A DNA stretch of 64,000 nucleotides. Source: Euglena gracilis (lineage: Eukaryota > Euglenida > Euglenophyceae > Euglenales). The notes beneath the pieces are model-generated. The model saw only the letters and a program-made list of their open reading frames with translations, did not search any database and was not told the DNA's origin. The stretch spans positions 63,442,257 to 63,506,256 of the forward strand of contig CP154956.1 of assembly GCA_039621445.1 (NCBI GenBank), read 5' to 3'. The position numbers and the translations under genes are program-made. Positions 49,041-60,300 of this stretch are shown here, piece after piece. Within the stretch, counting starts at the first letter, position 1. Each line of letters starts with the position of its first letter.

Positions 49041-49176
49041 TGAGAGTAAACGGGTGGCGATACCGTCGCCAGGCGATGAAGATGCGGAGGGACAGGCTTT
49101 CAAGTCAACGACATGCTGAGTAGGGAAGCTGGGGGACAAGCAGAGATCCTGCTAGAACGGCTTACTTCCCCCCCTC

Positions 49177-49520
49177 CCCAAGCCCAATGAACAGGGGGTG
49201 TTCGGACCGTCTAGATTGTCACCATATACTTTTTTGTGTCGGCAAGGAAAATACAAAGGCATTAAATATAAAGGCAACGGTCAGGGAGGGATCAAGGGAG
49301 CCACTCTTCATTCTTCGTTGCTTCGCCAGCTTTCCGTTTGACCATCTGAAAACAAACGGGTATGCATTTGCCATCCATTGTTGAGCGATTTGGCGTGCAC
49401 CGTTTATGCACCTTTCAAAGCTACACTGAGAAGGTGACAGAACTAGTGAACACCCATGTCCAATGAACGCCCCCCGTTCAGACCGTCTAGATTGTCACCT
49501 TAGTGTTCATTGGGCTTGGG
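49177..49520. repeat. Direct repeat pair with GACCGTCTAGATTGTCACC
   Basis: CAATGAAC, then a G or C run, then GTTCGGACCGTCTAGATTGT at 49184-49220 is repeated at 49461-49500. The two copies bracket about 240 bp without genes. It ends in a word (CAATGAAC/GTTCATTG) plus a G run, like the other elements. Confidence 0.7.
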
Positions 49521-50562
49521 GGGGGGGGGGTACGAGCTTCGTGCACTGTTGCATCAACAAAGGATGGCCCCCCGGAGTGGCGGAAATTCTCACCTCGGCG
49601 TGCCTCACAGCATTGCGGAAGGTCAGCCGGCCACATCGGTGGATAATGCAAGGAACGGAGGTTAGGCAGGGGGGGGGGGCTCCGCCCCTAAAGGAATTTC
49701 ATGGAGAAACTTCACTGGTGAAGTTCGCCGGTGAAGTTCACCGGTGAGGTTCGTCCATGTATTTCCAATGAAGAGGGGGGGGTCCGCCCAAAAAACCCAA
49801 AGTTCACCGCCTGATCTCCAACCTCATCCCCACTGGGCAAGACCCCGTGCATGAAAGAACACGGCCCATTGCTTCTGGGGAGTGCTTGCGGCAACTCGTG
49901 GGCAAGGTGCTGATGCGCCAACCCGTGGTGCGAAAGCTCACCCCGGGATGCCTGGTCAATCCAGGGTGGGCTGTCCAGATGCTTGTGAGCAGATAGGCAG
50001 TCTCCAACATCTCGTGACCACTGTCCATTGGTCAGACTCCCAAGACTGGGGGGTGCTGCAATTGGACTTCCGCAACGCGTTCAACATGATCCGGAGAGAC
50101 AATTGTCTCGAAGCGGGAGGGAACGTTGCCCTGAGATGGTAATGTGGCTTGAAACATGCAACGCTGAACATTCAAGCCTTTTTCTGGGTGACAGCAGCCT
50201 TCGAAGCTTGTCGGGGGTTCAGCAAGGCGACCCATGTGGGCCGGCTGCCTTCGCCATGGCCATTCAGAGCTTGGTTGAGATTCACAACGCTTGTGGATGG
50301 CAGGCCTGGAACCTGGACGATGCTCACGTCTTGGGTAGCATGCGTCAAGCTTGGTCTTGGAAAAAGGACCTCCAATAGGCGTCTCAATGAATGTCGACAA
50401 ATGCACACTATGGGGACCGGCTTTCGGACCTGACGGATTTCCATTCTTGGACGGGTCCAGCGTATTGCGGCGCATCCCTGTTACACCATACACACCCGGA
50501 ATCAAGTCTCTCGGAGTCCCAATTTGTCACCTAGAGGATGGGTCGTTTGTTGAGCAAGGACC

Positions 50563-50740
50563 ATGCCCGATAGTGTCCCATACCCGGCCCAACGGCAGGG
50601 CGGGTATGGGACACTATGGGGGGGGACACTATCGGGGGGGGGGGGGTCAATAAAATTCCTTTAGGATCGGCTGGTTGGGTCCCGTGGCAGGGGTATGGGA
50701 CACTATCGGGGGGGAGGACACTATCGGGGGGGGGGGGGCA
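50563..50740. repeat. Word array: GGGACACTATCGGGGGG
   Basis: GATAGTGTCCCATACCCGGCC, then GGGTATGGGACACTAT and GGACACTATCGGGGGG repeated on both sides of a short centre (CCTTTAGGATCGGCTGGTTG). It forms the left part of the insertion in the dead reverse transcriptase. A similar word in a different register occurs at 44.6 kb. Confidence 0.75.
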
Positions 50741-51024
50741 TGGTCAAGGTTGGCGGCTTGTTTTTTTGAAACAAAAAAGACATGGAGGGTTTGGGGATAA
50801 TTTTTTTGAAATGTTTTTTTAAGAAAGAAATTACGTGTTTTATCTCTGCAGCTTCGAGTCCGTAAAGGGTGCTGGCTTTCACATGTGCCATCATTTTAGT
50901 GTTTTCGGATGAAGGGTCTGGGAAAACTAAAAAAAACGTGACTTTTGATGACCACAAAAAATGGCTTTAGAAAAATGGCCATTTTGCAAAGAAAAAGGTC
51001 AGTTTTTGCCTTTTCAAATAACGT

Positions 51025-51290
51025 GACCCCCCCCCCCTATTTGGCCTCCCTCCGGGCGGCCCGGACCCCCCTTCTGGCCAATTAGGGGTGGGGGACAATT
51101 AGGGGGGGTTACCCCTAACCCCCCCTAATTGGCCACCTGGACCCCGTCCTTCATAGTCGCGAACCCCCGAAAAACACCCGAATAAAGGCATTTTCCCTTG
51201 AAATGAGTAACCCCCCCCCCCCTAATTGGCCACCTGGGCTCTGGCCAATTAGGGGGGGGGGGACAAATAGGGGGGGTCACGTTATGCGTT
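51025..51290. repeat. Word array with TAACGTGACCCCCCC ends
   Basis: Outer ends TAACGTGACCCCCC (51019) and GGGGGGTCACGTTA (about 51271-51286) are inverted repeats. Inside are repeated CCTAATTGGCCACCTGG and CCAATTAGGGGG in both orientations. Confidence 0.8.
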
Positions 51291-51463
51291 TTTTTTATAA
51301 AAAAAGACATGTGTTTTATGTGTTTTAGTTTTTTTTAAAAAAAACATCAACCCTGGGCATGGTGAGGCCCCCCCATACCAGACCCCCCTTGAGATTTGGC
51401 TCCCGAGGGGGGGTCTTATATGGGGCATAGCATGGTTCGGAGGATGTGAAGATGCCATGAAGG

Positions 51464-51970
51464 CATGTGCAGGGGGGGGGGTGCGTTTCGCATTTTTTCG
51501 CATTTTTGTGCATTTTTTTGCACATTTTCCGGGTTTTTGGGGGAATGCGCATTTTTGCTCATTTTTCGCAATTTTTGCTCATTTTTTCGATTTTTTTCGT
51601 GCATTTTTTGCATCTTAAGAATTTCGGCTTTTTTTGTATGTTACATTTTCATTTTGGTTTTTTTATTTTGGTTGATTATTATCAAATTGCTCCTTGGCCA
51701 ATGTTGCATTGACGCTGAGTTGTGTTGTTTGATTTGTGCTCTATTCTGCCCCTTTTTGAAAGAAACTCGAGGTTTCAGAGACCCCACCGCAAGAATCCTA
51801 CACCCCTGGTCGCAAGTAGGGGGTATCGTTGCCATTGGCGATGGTGGACGGAGAGTGCGCGCCTTTTTCCTTCACACTGCCTTTTTGCATGATGTTTCGC
51901 ATTTTTTTTAATTTTGCGCATTTTTTGCGCATTTTTTTCTGAGGCCGGGCTAGCGCATCCCCCCCCCCCC
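51464..51970. mobile_element. AG-run/CT-run element with 8-bp target duplication
   Basis: GCATGTGC stands on both sides (left about 51464-51471, right about 51972-51979). The element begins AGGGGGGGGG and ends CCCCCCCCCT, and carries repeated GCGCATTTTT/CGCATTTTTTG text just inside both ends (51481-51560 and 51895-51950). It has no coding capacity. It sits inside the larger insertion in the reverse-transcriptase pseudogene, so insertions are nested. Confidence 0.75.
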
Positions 51971-53508
51971 TGCATGTGCCCTCCTTCAGAAGCTGCCATC
52001 CGCCCACATCCAGTTCACAATCTTGAGGCTTTGTCTGGATGAATGCAAAGTTAACGACCTACTGAGGACGACCCCGATCGGCCTAGCGCGCAATGCACCT
52101 TGCAGAGCAAAACTGTTCGGAACACTATGAGCTTGATAGTGGGACGTCCATTGGAAGAGAACCAGTGGAGCCAGGCCACTTTGCCAGTACGTTTGGGAGG
52201 TTTGGGAATCCGGGACCCCACTACGGAACGCCCCAAAGCCAGATGGGCCGCTACACTTGACTTCCTGGTACGGGGTGATCGAATCCTCGACCTACCTCCC
52301 ATCTGCAGCAGGCGTCCCGTGCCTTCTAATTTTGGGCCACAGAACGAGGTCACCCAAGGACTGTGCGAGTTTCCTCCAGTGGCAAGAACGTTTGTGGATG
52401 ACCCTAGCAGCCCAAAGATGCTGCCCCAAAGAAATGCCGACCCAGGAATTCTGGGGGCAGAAGTGTGCCAAGGCACGCCAACATCACATCGCTCCCTTAT
52501 TGGTGCGGAAAAATTGAAGATGGCCTGCCAAAGGAAGCCACACGCCATGGCTTGGGCCTCTGTAATACCGTCAGTTGCCACAAGAATGCTCATCCAGAGG
52601 AGTTCCAAGCCCTAATGCAATGGTCTCTGGGAGCCCCAGTTGTTTCTTCCTCTGAAGGAGACCCTGGGTGCCCTCGGTGCCACAACCCCTTAGATGCAAG
52701 AGGTCGTCACCTAGTTTGTTGCCACCGGAACAACATTGTGCGGCGACACGGGGCGGTGCAATCGACATCTTGGGTCTTGCCCAAAAGGCTGGATTCCTGG
52801 CTAGAAGGGAGGAGAGTGCCCCAGAATGTGATAGTATTGCAATGAAATCCCCCATCTGAAAAACTAATGGGTTTATCTTGCCCCCCGTTTCACAAAGGGT
52901 TGGGAAAAAGAAAGGAGCATGTTCGGGCAGGGCTTTCTGGGCTTCATTCTCAGTTTGTGGACCAGGGGTTTGTGGGTTTGTGCTTCATTCTCAGTCTGGG
53001 GATCCCCCGGGGGGGTCCAGCCAGCAGCTCATTTCCAGCCAGCAGCCTTTTTGCCAGCCGGAGGATGGACCCCCCCCCCGGGGGGGTCCTTAAGAAAACC
53101 CCCGCTGTGGACATTTCCATTGGTTAGCCGTTTCCTTTGGTTGGTGTGCCATCACCTGCATTGCAACTCTCGCCGATCATGTTCTCCTCCTGTTGCAAAC
53201 ACATGTGCCCAAATTTCGGGGGAAAATTGTGTTCACAATTCAGTGCACCCGTGAATGGATCACGGGTGCGCTCTTGTGGTCACTAGTGAACCATTCACGG
53301 TTGTCACAGTGTTCACAAGCTGACTCCTCACGTGGAGAAGCCTGTGAATGGTTGACGTTTTTTTTAAAGTTTTTTTGGGGGGTGTCCAAAATGGGTTTTT
53401 TTTAGCCGCAGGGAGGGGTCTTGCCACCTAGTCCATTATTTTTTTCCTGGCCATGCGACCAACTTTTTCGCACTTCACATCACATATTTTTTTCATATCC
53501 GGTCATTT

Positions 53509-53644
<136 letters not shown>

Positions 53645-54123
53645 CCTGGGTTTCCATCCTCGGCATTTATTTTTTTTGCAAGCCTTTGTTTATTCTTTTT
53701 TTCCACAACCTCAAAAGATGTCAGTTTTTTGTGAAAATTTCGATTTTAAGAGGTTTTTCCACCGGGGGCCGACAATTACCGCAGGTGGGTAATTGCCGCG
53801 GCGAAAATTACCGCGGGGTTTTACAACGCGGTGTCTCTCCGGAACGCGCGGCATAACAGCGCGCTATTTCTTTCGTGCTTTCTGCCAAATGCCATGATGT
53901 TGCATCTCATCATGAGAAGGGCGGCACGCATCCTAAAATCGATGATTTTCGGGTGAAAAGGTGGTTATTTTTGGCCATTTTGGGCCATTTTTGAACAAAA
54001 AAAGTGCCTTTTGGTTTAAAACCGTTTACCGTTCAAGGGCTTCCCCACGTGAGGAAACGGGGTGCGTTCACAGGTGCGCACTACGGCACCCGTGAACGGA
54101 CCCCGTTTTCACATATGCGCACC

Positions 54124-54163
54124 CGTGGTCGGTTCACGGGTGCACAGACGGCAGCCGTGGACG
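54124..54163. repeat. Left copy of a 40-bp direct repeat
   Basis: TGGTCGGTTCACGGGTGCAC and the next 20 bases match the last 40 bases of the window (63961-64000) with about two differences, same orientation. The pair brackets the recombinase gene and its retrotransposon. CACCCGTGAA-type motifs also lie nearby in both orientations. Confidence 0.85.
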
Positions 54164-54360
54164 GAGTTTTACATAAAAAAAAAGGAAAAACATTTACGCA
54201 GTAGGGAAGAGGATGTGAAACAAATGGCGAACCTGGAGAACTTCAGGGGTGGGGGCAGTAGAGGTGGCAGGGAACTGACACGCGGCAAACTAAATTTCGG
54301 TGCGAGGCACATGCTCGCGATGCCTTTCGGCATGGTCAGAGGAACAACAAGACGGATAAC

Positions 54361-57300
54361 TCAACGACAACCCTGACAAATCCATGCTTTTTTCGGCACG
54401 CGACGCAACTCAGCACACACAAAATGATACGTCTCGCCACAAACGGAACAACGAACACTTTTGGCTGCAGCCACATCCGTGTCACTAAAAGCACGCACAC
54501 CACACCGTGGGCACAACGGAATAGAAGATGGAGGTGCGGGTGGGAAAACGGAAGGGACAGCAGACAGAATTTGGACAACGGTGGCGCCTTCCGGCGCCGG
54601 GTCTGCGGGTCTGCAAAGAGTCTTCCGGTGCCGGGTCTGCAAAGAGAAAAGTTGGTGATCGACGTGATTGAGGTCTCCGGGCAAGTTTTTCATTGTGCCC
54701 ACGAGGATGCTGTACCATTTTCGCCCGTCCATAATTTGCGGCTTGAAACTTTTGACCACCAACCGACGAAGAACCTCCCCTCGGTATCCGGTGGTGTACC
54801 CCAATAAAAGGACATTCCTCCTTTGGACCAAAAATGGTGTGTTCCCTTCGGCAGCCTTCAAAGCTGTGAGCAACTCGTCCGCCTACAAAACTGTGGGGGG
54901 TCGGCCGTGGCGAGCCGTCCGGCTAGGGGGGGGGGAGGGGGGTTTTGGCGTGGCGAGGGGGTCCCGGATGGGGGGGGGGAGGGGGGGGGTTCGGTGTTCG
55001 CGGTGAACTTCACCGCCGGGCGCTAAGCGGGCTCCTCAGGGGCCGGAGTCCCTGGGAATTGCCCACGCCCGCACAACCCGCCCTCAGGTGGGCGGGCCCT
55101 CCGCAGCTCTGCCGTGTTCCGCCGGCCGGGGCAGGCGTGGCTGGAGCCAAGCCTGCAGAGATGCCTGCCTCTTTCGAGGAGGCTCCTCCTGCTCCCACAG
55201 GGGGGGTGGGGGCTGCCGTGCGGGGGTACCTGGAGAGGCAAGCAAGGAGGCGGGCAGGCAGACAGGCATTGGGACAGAGTCCCCGTGCTCCGGGGTGGAG
55301 GGTGCCGCTGGTGGGGTCCCCTGGGGGGCCAGTGCCAAGGCCACCAACGGGCTGCTGGCTGGCGGCCTGCTCCTGGGCCGTTTGGCTGGCGCTGCACCCG
55401 TCCTCCGCGGGCTCCGGGTACCTGGAGAGGGGGGCGGGGGAGGGGGGGGTGCGTGCTGGGGGGAGGGCCGAGGCCGAGGCCGCCTGTGGGCGCACGGCCG
55501 CTGGCCCAGTCCTCCGCCGCTTGGCCGGCGGTGGGCCGGACGGCGCCAGGGGTGGCGGCTGGACCGGGGCCGAGGAAATCGGCGAACTGCCTGCGACATT
55601 GGGGGCAGAGGATGCCACGGCGGCTACGCTGCCAGAGCCTGCCGCTGCCAAAGAGAGGAGGAAAGCATTCCACCTCTCGGTGAACGCCCGGTACCAGGGG
55701 GCGCGGAGCCCCTCTGGAGGTGGGGCCAGCCGCACCGACCAGGGGGGGTGCCGGGACCGGGGGAGGCCTGGCGCCAGCGGGGACGCCATCTCTTTGGACG
55801 TCAACCACCCGCAGAGCTCCTCATCTCCGGCGACGGCAGCCTGCAAGCGCTTGGTGAAGCCGGCGATGTTGTCCCGAACAGCACTGGGAAATGGGCAGGC
55901 ATGCTCCACTTCCCACAACAGCAGGAGGGCCATGGCGGACTCCCCCTCTTCGGCAGGGGCTGGCCGCAGGAACCGGTGTTCCCGGATCCACCGCCCGAGA
56001 CCAGCATTGGCCTCGGCCATCTGAGTGCGGAGGACAGGGGAGTACGAGGGCCCCTGCAGGGACCGCTGCCAGGTCTCGAGGTCCAGAGAGACCCTGGGGA
56101 CTCTGTTGTACAGGAGCCTGTTGGATTTGGAAACACACAGGAGGGGGGGAGACAGGGCCACCGCGGGGCCAGCCTCGATGAGCTGGCGGAGGGCACGGCC
56201 CAGTGCCACAGTCCGCTGGGTGAGGCCGGCCCCCGGGGTGGAGGTGAACGGCTGCCCGGTGGCCCGCTCAAACACGGCCAGCAGGAGGGCGGCAGTGGAG
56301 CCACAGGATGGAGGGCACACCGTGGTCTCCTGTTGGAGTACGGAGACAAGCTGTTCTCGCAAGCCGGCGGAGCGTCGTGGACCACACGCCGGCAACGAGG
56401 AGGGCGGTGTGGGAGGAGTGGGAGACGGCAGCGGTGGAGCCTGGCGGCGTTCCACCTCCAGGCGGCGGAGGTCAGCCACCGTGGGTTGGCGTTCCGGTGG
56501 CAGATGGCATTGCCGCCGCTGCCCTGAACGCCAGGGGGCCGGGGAGGACGAGGCTGGGGGGGGAGCGGAGGAGGGAGGCCCTTGAAGGGCACCCCGGCGC
56601 CGCATCCATTCCGCTAGGCGCTCTGCCAGCAGGCGGTGCAGGGCCGGGAGGAAACGCCCGGCATCCGCCGGTGGCAGCGGGGAATGCGACAGGCAGTCGG
56701 AGGGAATCAGGGCGGCCGCCAACAAAAGGCGGTGGGAGGTGATCCAGACCTCCGGTGGCGGTGGGATGGAGCAGCGCACCTTGGAGCACGCCGAGGTCCA
56801 CAGCTCCAGGAAGGAGGGAATCACGTCAGAGGAGCCGATGGATGAGCACCCGGCGAGGACATGCTCCTCATCCTCCACCGGAGCGCCACAGCCCAGGCAG
56901 GCGGGGGAAGAAGGGCCCATGCCGTGGCGGAACAGGCGGTCCTGCGTGGCCAGGCAGCCCCCTCGGACCCGGGCGACCCACTTGATGGTGGCCGGGGGCA
57001 CCGGGTGGGCGAATCCGTCGACACCGGCAATGACCCGGCGGAAGACACCGGTGGATGCTGCCCAATTTATTTCGACTCCCACTGGGAAGAGGGGGGATAA
57101 TCTGCACGGGCGAGCACCGGTGTTCCACGCCCGCCGGGAGCGCAGCCACCATGCCGAGGGGAAGGAGGAGGACACCTGCAGGACGACGGAGCCCGATGAG
57201 TCGAGGAGCTCCACTGCGTCCCCGAACTGGGCAGCCGGCGGCCCCCAGACCTCGGTCGCCTCTCCACGGGCAGCCTTCTTGGCCCACCCGTCGACGACGT

Positions 57301-60300
57301 CGTTGCCCACCGCGCGGGGGCAGCCGCGCTGCAGGCCATCGTCGTCGTGTGCCCGCACCTTCTCCAGGATGGGGGGCAGGTAGCAGTCCCGCGCCGATGC
57401 GATGACCTGCCGCACCAGGGGGCGGACCTCACACCTCAGTGTGCGGGCTGTGGGTTGCTGGTGCCAGTGCTGCAGCAGCTGCAGTGAGCACAAGGAGTCG
57501 GTCAGAATCCCTGGCGGAGACAGGCGCATGGCGAGGCAGAGGGCGACGAGTTCACAAAAGGTGCTGCTGGGCGCCTGTGGGATGGCGCATGACAGCACCG
57601 CCCCCGTCTCTGGGGACCAAACGGCTGCGCCTCCTTGGCACAGCAGGGATCCGTCTGTGAACACTGCCCCTTCGAGGAGGGGCCCCTCCGAGGGGCTAGT
57701 GATGATCTCCCGCGGGTAGGAGGCCTCTGGGAGGAGGGAAGGCCACGGCTGTGACCTGGGGCATGCTGGGTTGCGCCGCACCTGCCAGCGCACTGAGGCC
57801 AGTGCCGACCGCAGGGCTGCGGAGGGCTCCTCCCAGGAGTCCCCTGGGCACGCCACGGCCCGGTGGACCACACCTGGGAGGCCAGGCGAATTGCCCAGCT
57901 CTTGCAGCCACGTGAGCTGCAGGCAGCGCATAGAGCATACCGGATCGGCCACGGAGGACTCGCCGAGGGGGAGGCCGGTGATCGCGTCCGGTGACCGCCA
58001 CCGGTTGAGGAAGAGAGGGGACTTGTGGATGATGGCCGCCTTCCCCGCCGTGGCCAGTTTGGACAGGGCCGGTGGAGGGAGGTCGCGCACCTGGCAGCCG
58101 TACAGGGCACGGGGCAGGACGGCTGTGCGCCACAACAGGGAGCACAGGGAGGACGGGAGTTGCAGGGTCCGCAGGCGGTGCGTGGCCGCCATGGCCCGCT
58201 CCAGCCGGGGGGCCAGATGGGCCTTGGAGGCCTGGGGCTCCGGCAGCCCCAGCACAATGCCCACGAATTTGAACGAGGGCAGGGACGCTGTGGAGAACGA
58301 GCCTGCCTGGAAGGGCGTGCCCTCTCCCAGGGAAGTCCACACCTGGACTTTGGTCACCTCGACCCCCAGCAGGGTGCACCATTCGAGGTAGGCGGACACC
58401 AGCGCGGCCAGTTCCTCCCGGGAGCCGCCGATGAGGGCGACATCGTCCGCAAAGCTGATAGATGCGAGGCGCCGGGACGCCGCAGGCACCCCAAAACCTG
58501 CAGCGAGGGCCCAGCGGTGGAAGGTTTCCAGGAGGATATTCAACAAATCCGGGCTGGCCGGACAGCCCTGGGCCAGGCCGTTGGCTGCGTGCCAAGCCTC
58601 GCCCTCGAGGGCGCCATACCGGAAACGCCGTCGTACCTTGTGGTAGAAGTCCAAGAAACAGTTCACGATGGCTGGGCGGACTCCGGAGGCCTGCAGCGAG
58701 CGGAAAACGGCCCACCAAGGCAGGGAATCGAAGCACTTGGCTACGTCAAAAGACGCGAGCCAGAGCTCCAGGCCCTGGGAGCGCCGCAGCGCGATCAGGT
58801 CCTCGAGGAGCTGCGCGGCGTGCAAGGTCCCCGTGCCGGCCCGAAAGCCGAAGGCCGAGGCCCCCAGGAGTTGTCCTTGGAGCACAGGCGACCACTCCTG
58901 GACCACTCCCTTGGCCCAGAGGCGGTAAAGTACCTCCAGGACCGTGATCGGCCTCTGGTCCTGGGGGCGCGATCCGCCCGAGGCCTTCGGGATCATGGCC
59001 ACGTAGGCATCCAGCCATTCCGTGGGCCACGACCCGGCCTCCTCCACCAGGGTGAGGAGGCGGGCCACGGCGGCGAACCACACAGGGGGGAGGGAGCGCC
59101 ACACCGACAGGGGGACCCCAGTGACCCCCGGGGCCGCGCCCTCCCGCATGGAGCGCAGGGCCCGCTCAGCCCTCGACGCCGTCCAGGGTGAGGACGGCCA
59201 CTCCGCTTGTGGAAGATGTGGTCCAAACGGGGAGGCAAGGAAGAGGGCCCACCGGGCGTCCCCATCCACACCGGCATGCTGCCGGAGGACGCGGTCCACC
59301 CAAAAGGAGCGGACGGCCGAGTCCACCTCCGACAAGGACAGGCACTGGTTGCCGGAGGAGTCCAGCACCGGGCGGGATCCCCATGGCAGGGAATCCTCCT
59401 GGAGCCAGTGGAAGATCACACCTGGACGCTCCCGCCAGATGGTGGGCAAAGATGCCCGCCACCGCTGCGAGCGCTCCGCCCGCATCCGCCGAAGGGCCGA
59501 CTGGAGGGCTGTCCGGAGCTGCGCCTCCGCAGGCAACAGCGCCCGCTGCAGCGCAGGCACCGAGCCGGAGCGCGGTAGCAAAACGCCCCGGCGCTGCAGA
59601 GCGTCCAAGAGACGGATCCACGGGGAGGGCCAGGAGCCGGGCTGTGATGGGCAGGGGGAGGCACACAGCCCGGACAGCCGCCGGACGTCGGCGAGACCCT
59701 GCCGCAGGGACCGCACCTCGGCGGAGTCGTAGGCAAGCCGCCGCTGGGGTGGCCGCTGGGACCAGCCTCCTGCCAGCGAGACGAGGAGACGGAGGGATTG
59801 ATGCAAGGCACGGGAGAGGGAAGCCAGGGTGTGCGGGGCAGCCGGGTCGAGGGCTGCCCGCACTGTGGTATGTCCCAGCCACTCCGTGAGAAGGGACTCC
59901 CACTGGGGGTCCTGTTGCAGGGCCCGGGACGGCTGGCAGAGCCATCCCGGCGGACGGGGCCGCGGTGGCCGCCAGCGAATGATGCCAGCATCCACCGCCA
60001 GGTGGACTAGCACCGGGGAGTGACCTCCGTCTCGGATACTGTCGAGCACAGAGGCGGAACGGATGAGGCGCATGCAGGCAGCATTGGCGAGAACCAAATC
60101 TATTCGGGACGCCATTTCTGTGCCGTTGGTCAGGGCGTTGTGAAACGTCATGGGCAGGGGAGGGGGGAGAAGGGCAGCATGCACATCAATCCACGGGGAT
60201 CCCGGGCCAAGCAGATGGCTGAGCAGGGGACACACCGGGCGCCTGGCCCCGGAGGCGCCCCCAAAGTCTCGCCAGGGGCATACCGAGCCGTTGAAGTCCC

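Larger units (their letters stand above)
42950..49176. other. Non-coding, repeat-dominated interval
   Basis: Besides the arrays listed separately, it contains TCAAATTAGGGGGG-type words (43995-44160), GC-rich text at 46130-46230 (simple GGCCC/GCGGC repeats) and a G/C-run element at 48325-48600 whose ends read GGCTTCTTTTTAAGACCCCC and the complement CTTAAAAAGAAGCCTGG. The first MCM9 exon should lie upstream of 42945 but was not recognised. Open frames here lack exon-like codon use. Confidence 0.5.
49560..52850 (+). pseudogene. Decayed non-LTR reverse transcriptase, interrupted
   Basis: Frame-shifted pieces keep recognisable reverse transcriptase text in order: EILTSACLTALRK (about 49580), RPIASGECLRQLVGKVLMR (49860-49920), LQLDFRNAFNMIRRD (50060-50105), SLSGVQQGDPCGPAAFA (50205-50255), a WNLDDAH segment in place of the usual FADD-type box (about 50311), IKSLGVPI (about 50500). 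After an insertion come LPSAHIQFTILRLCLDECKV (about 51985-52050), LPVRLGGLGIRDP (52180-52220) and a late Cys/His box CPRCHNPLDARGRH...RRHGA (52670-52755). Stops and shifts separate the pieces. Two homopolymer-ended insertions break it (about 49640-49795 and 50563-51985). It is a different lineage from the intact element at 55-63 kb and much less GC-rich. Confidence 0.8.

Noticed and set aside
55088-56527. Long plus-strand open frame (479 codons) in the retrotransposon
   Set aside because: Antisense shadow of ORF2 in very GC-rich DNA; no motifs, and the minus strand carries all catalytic boxes.
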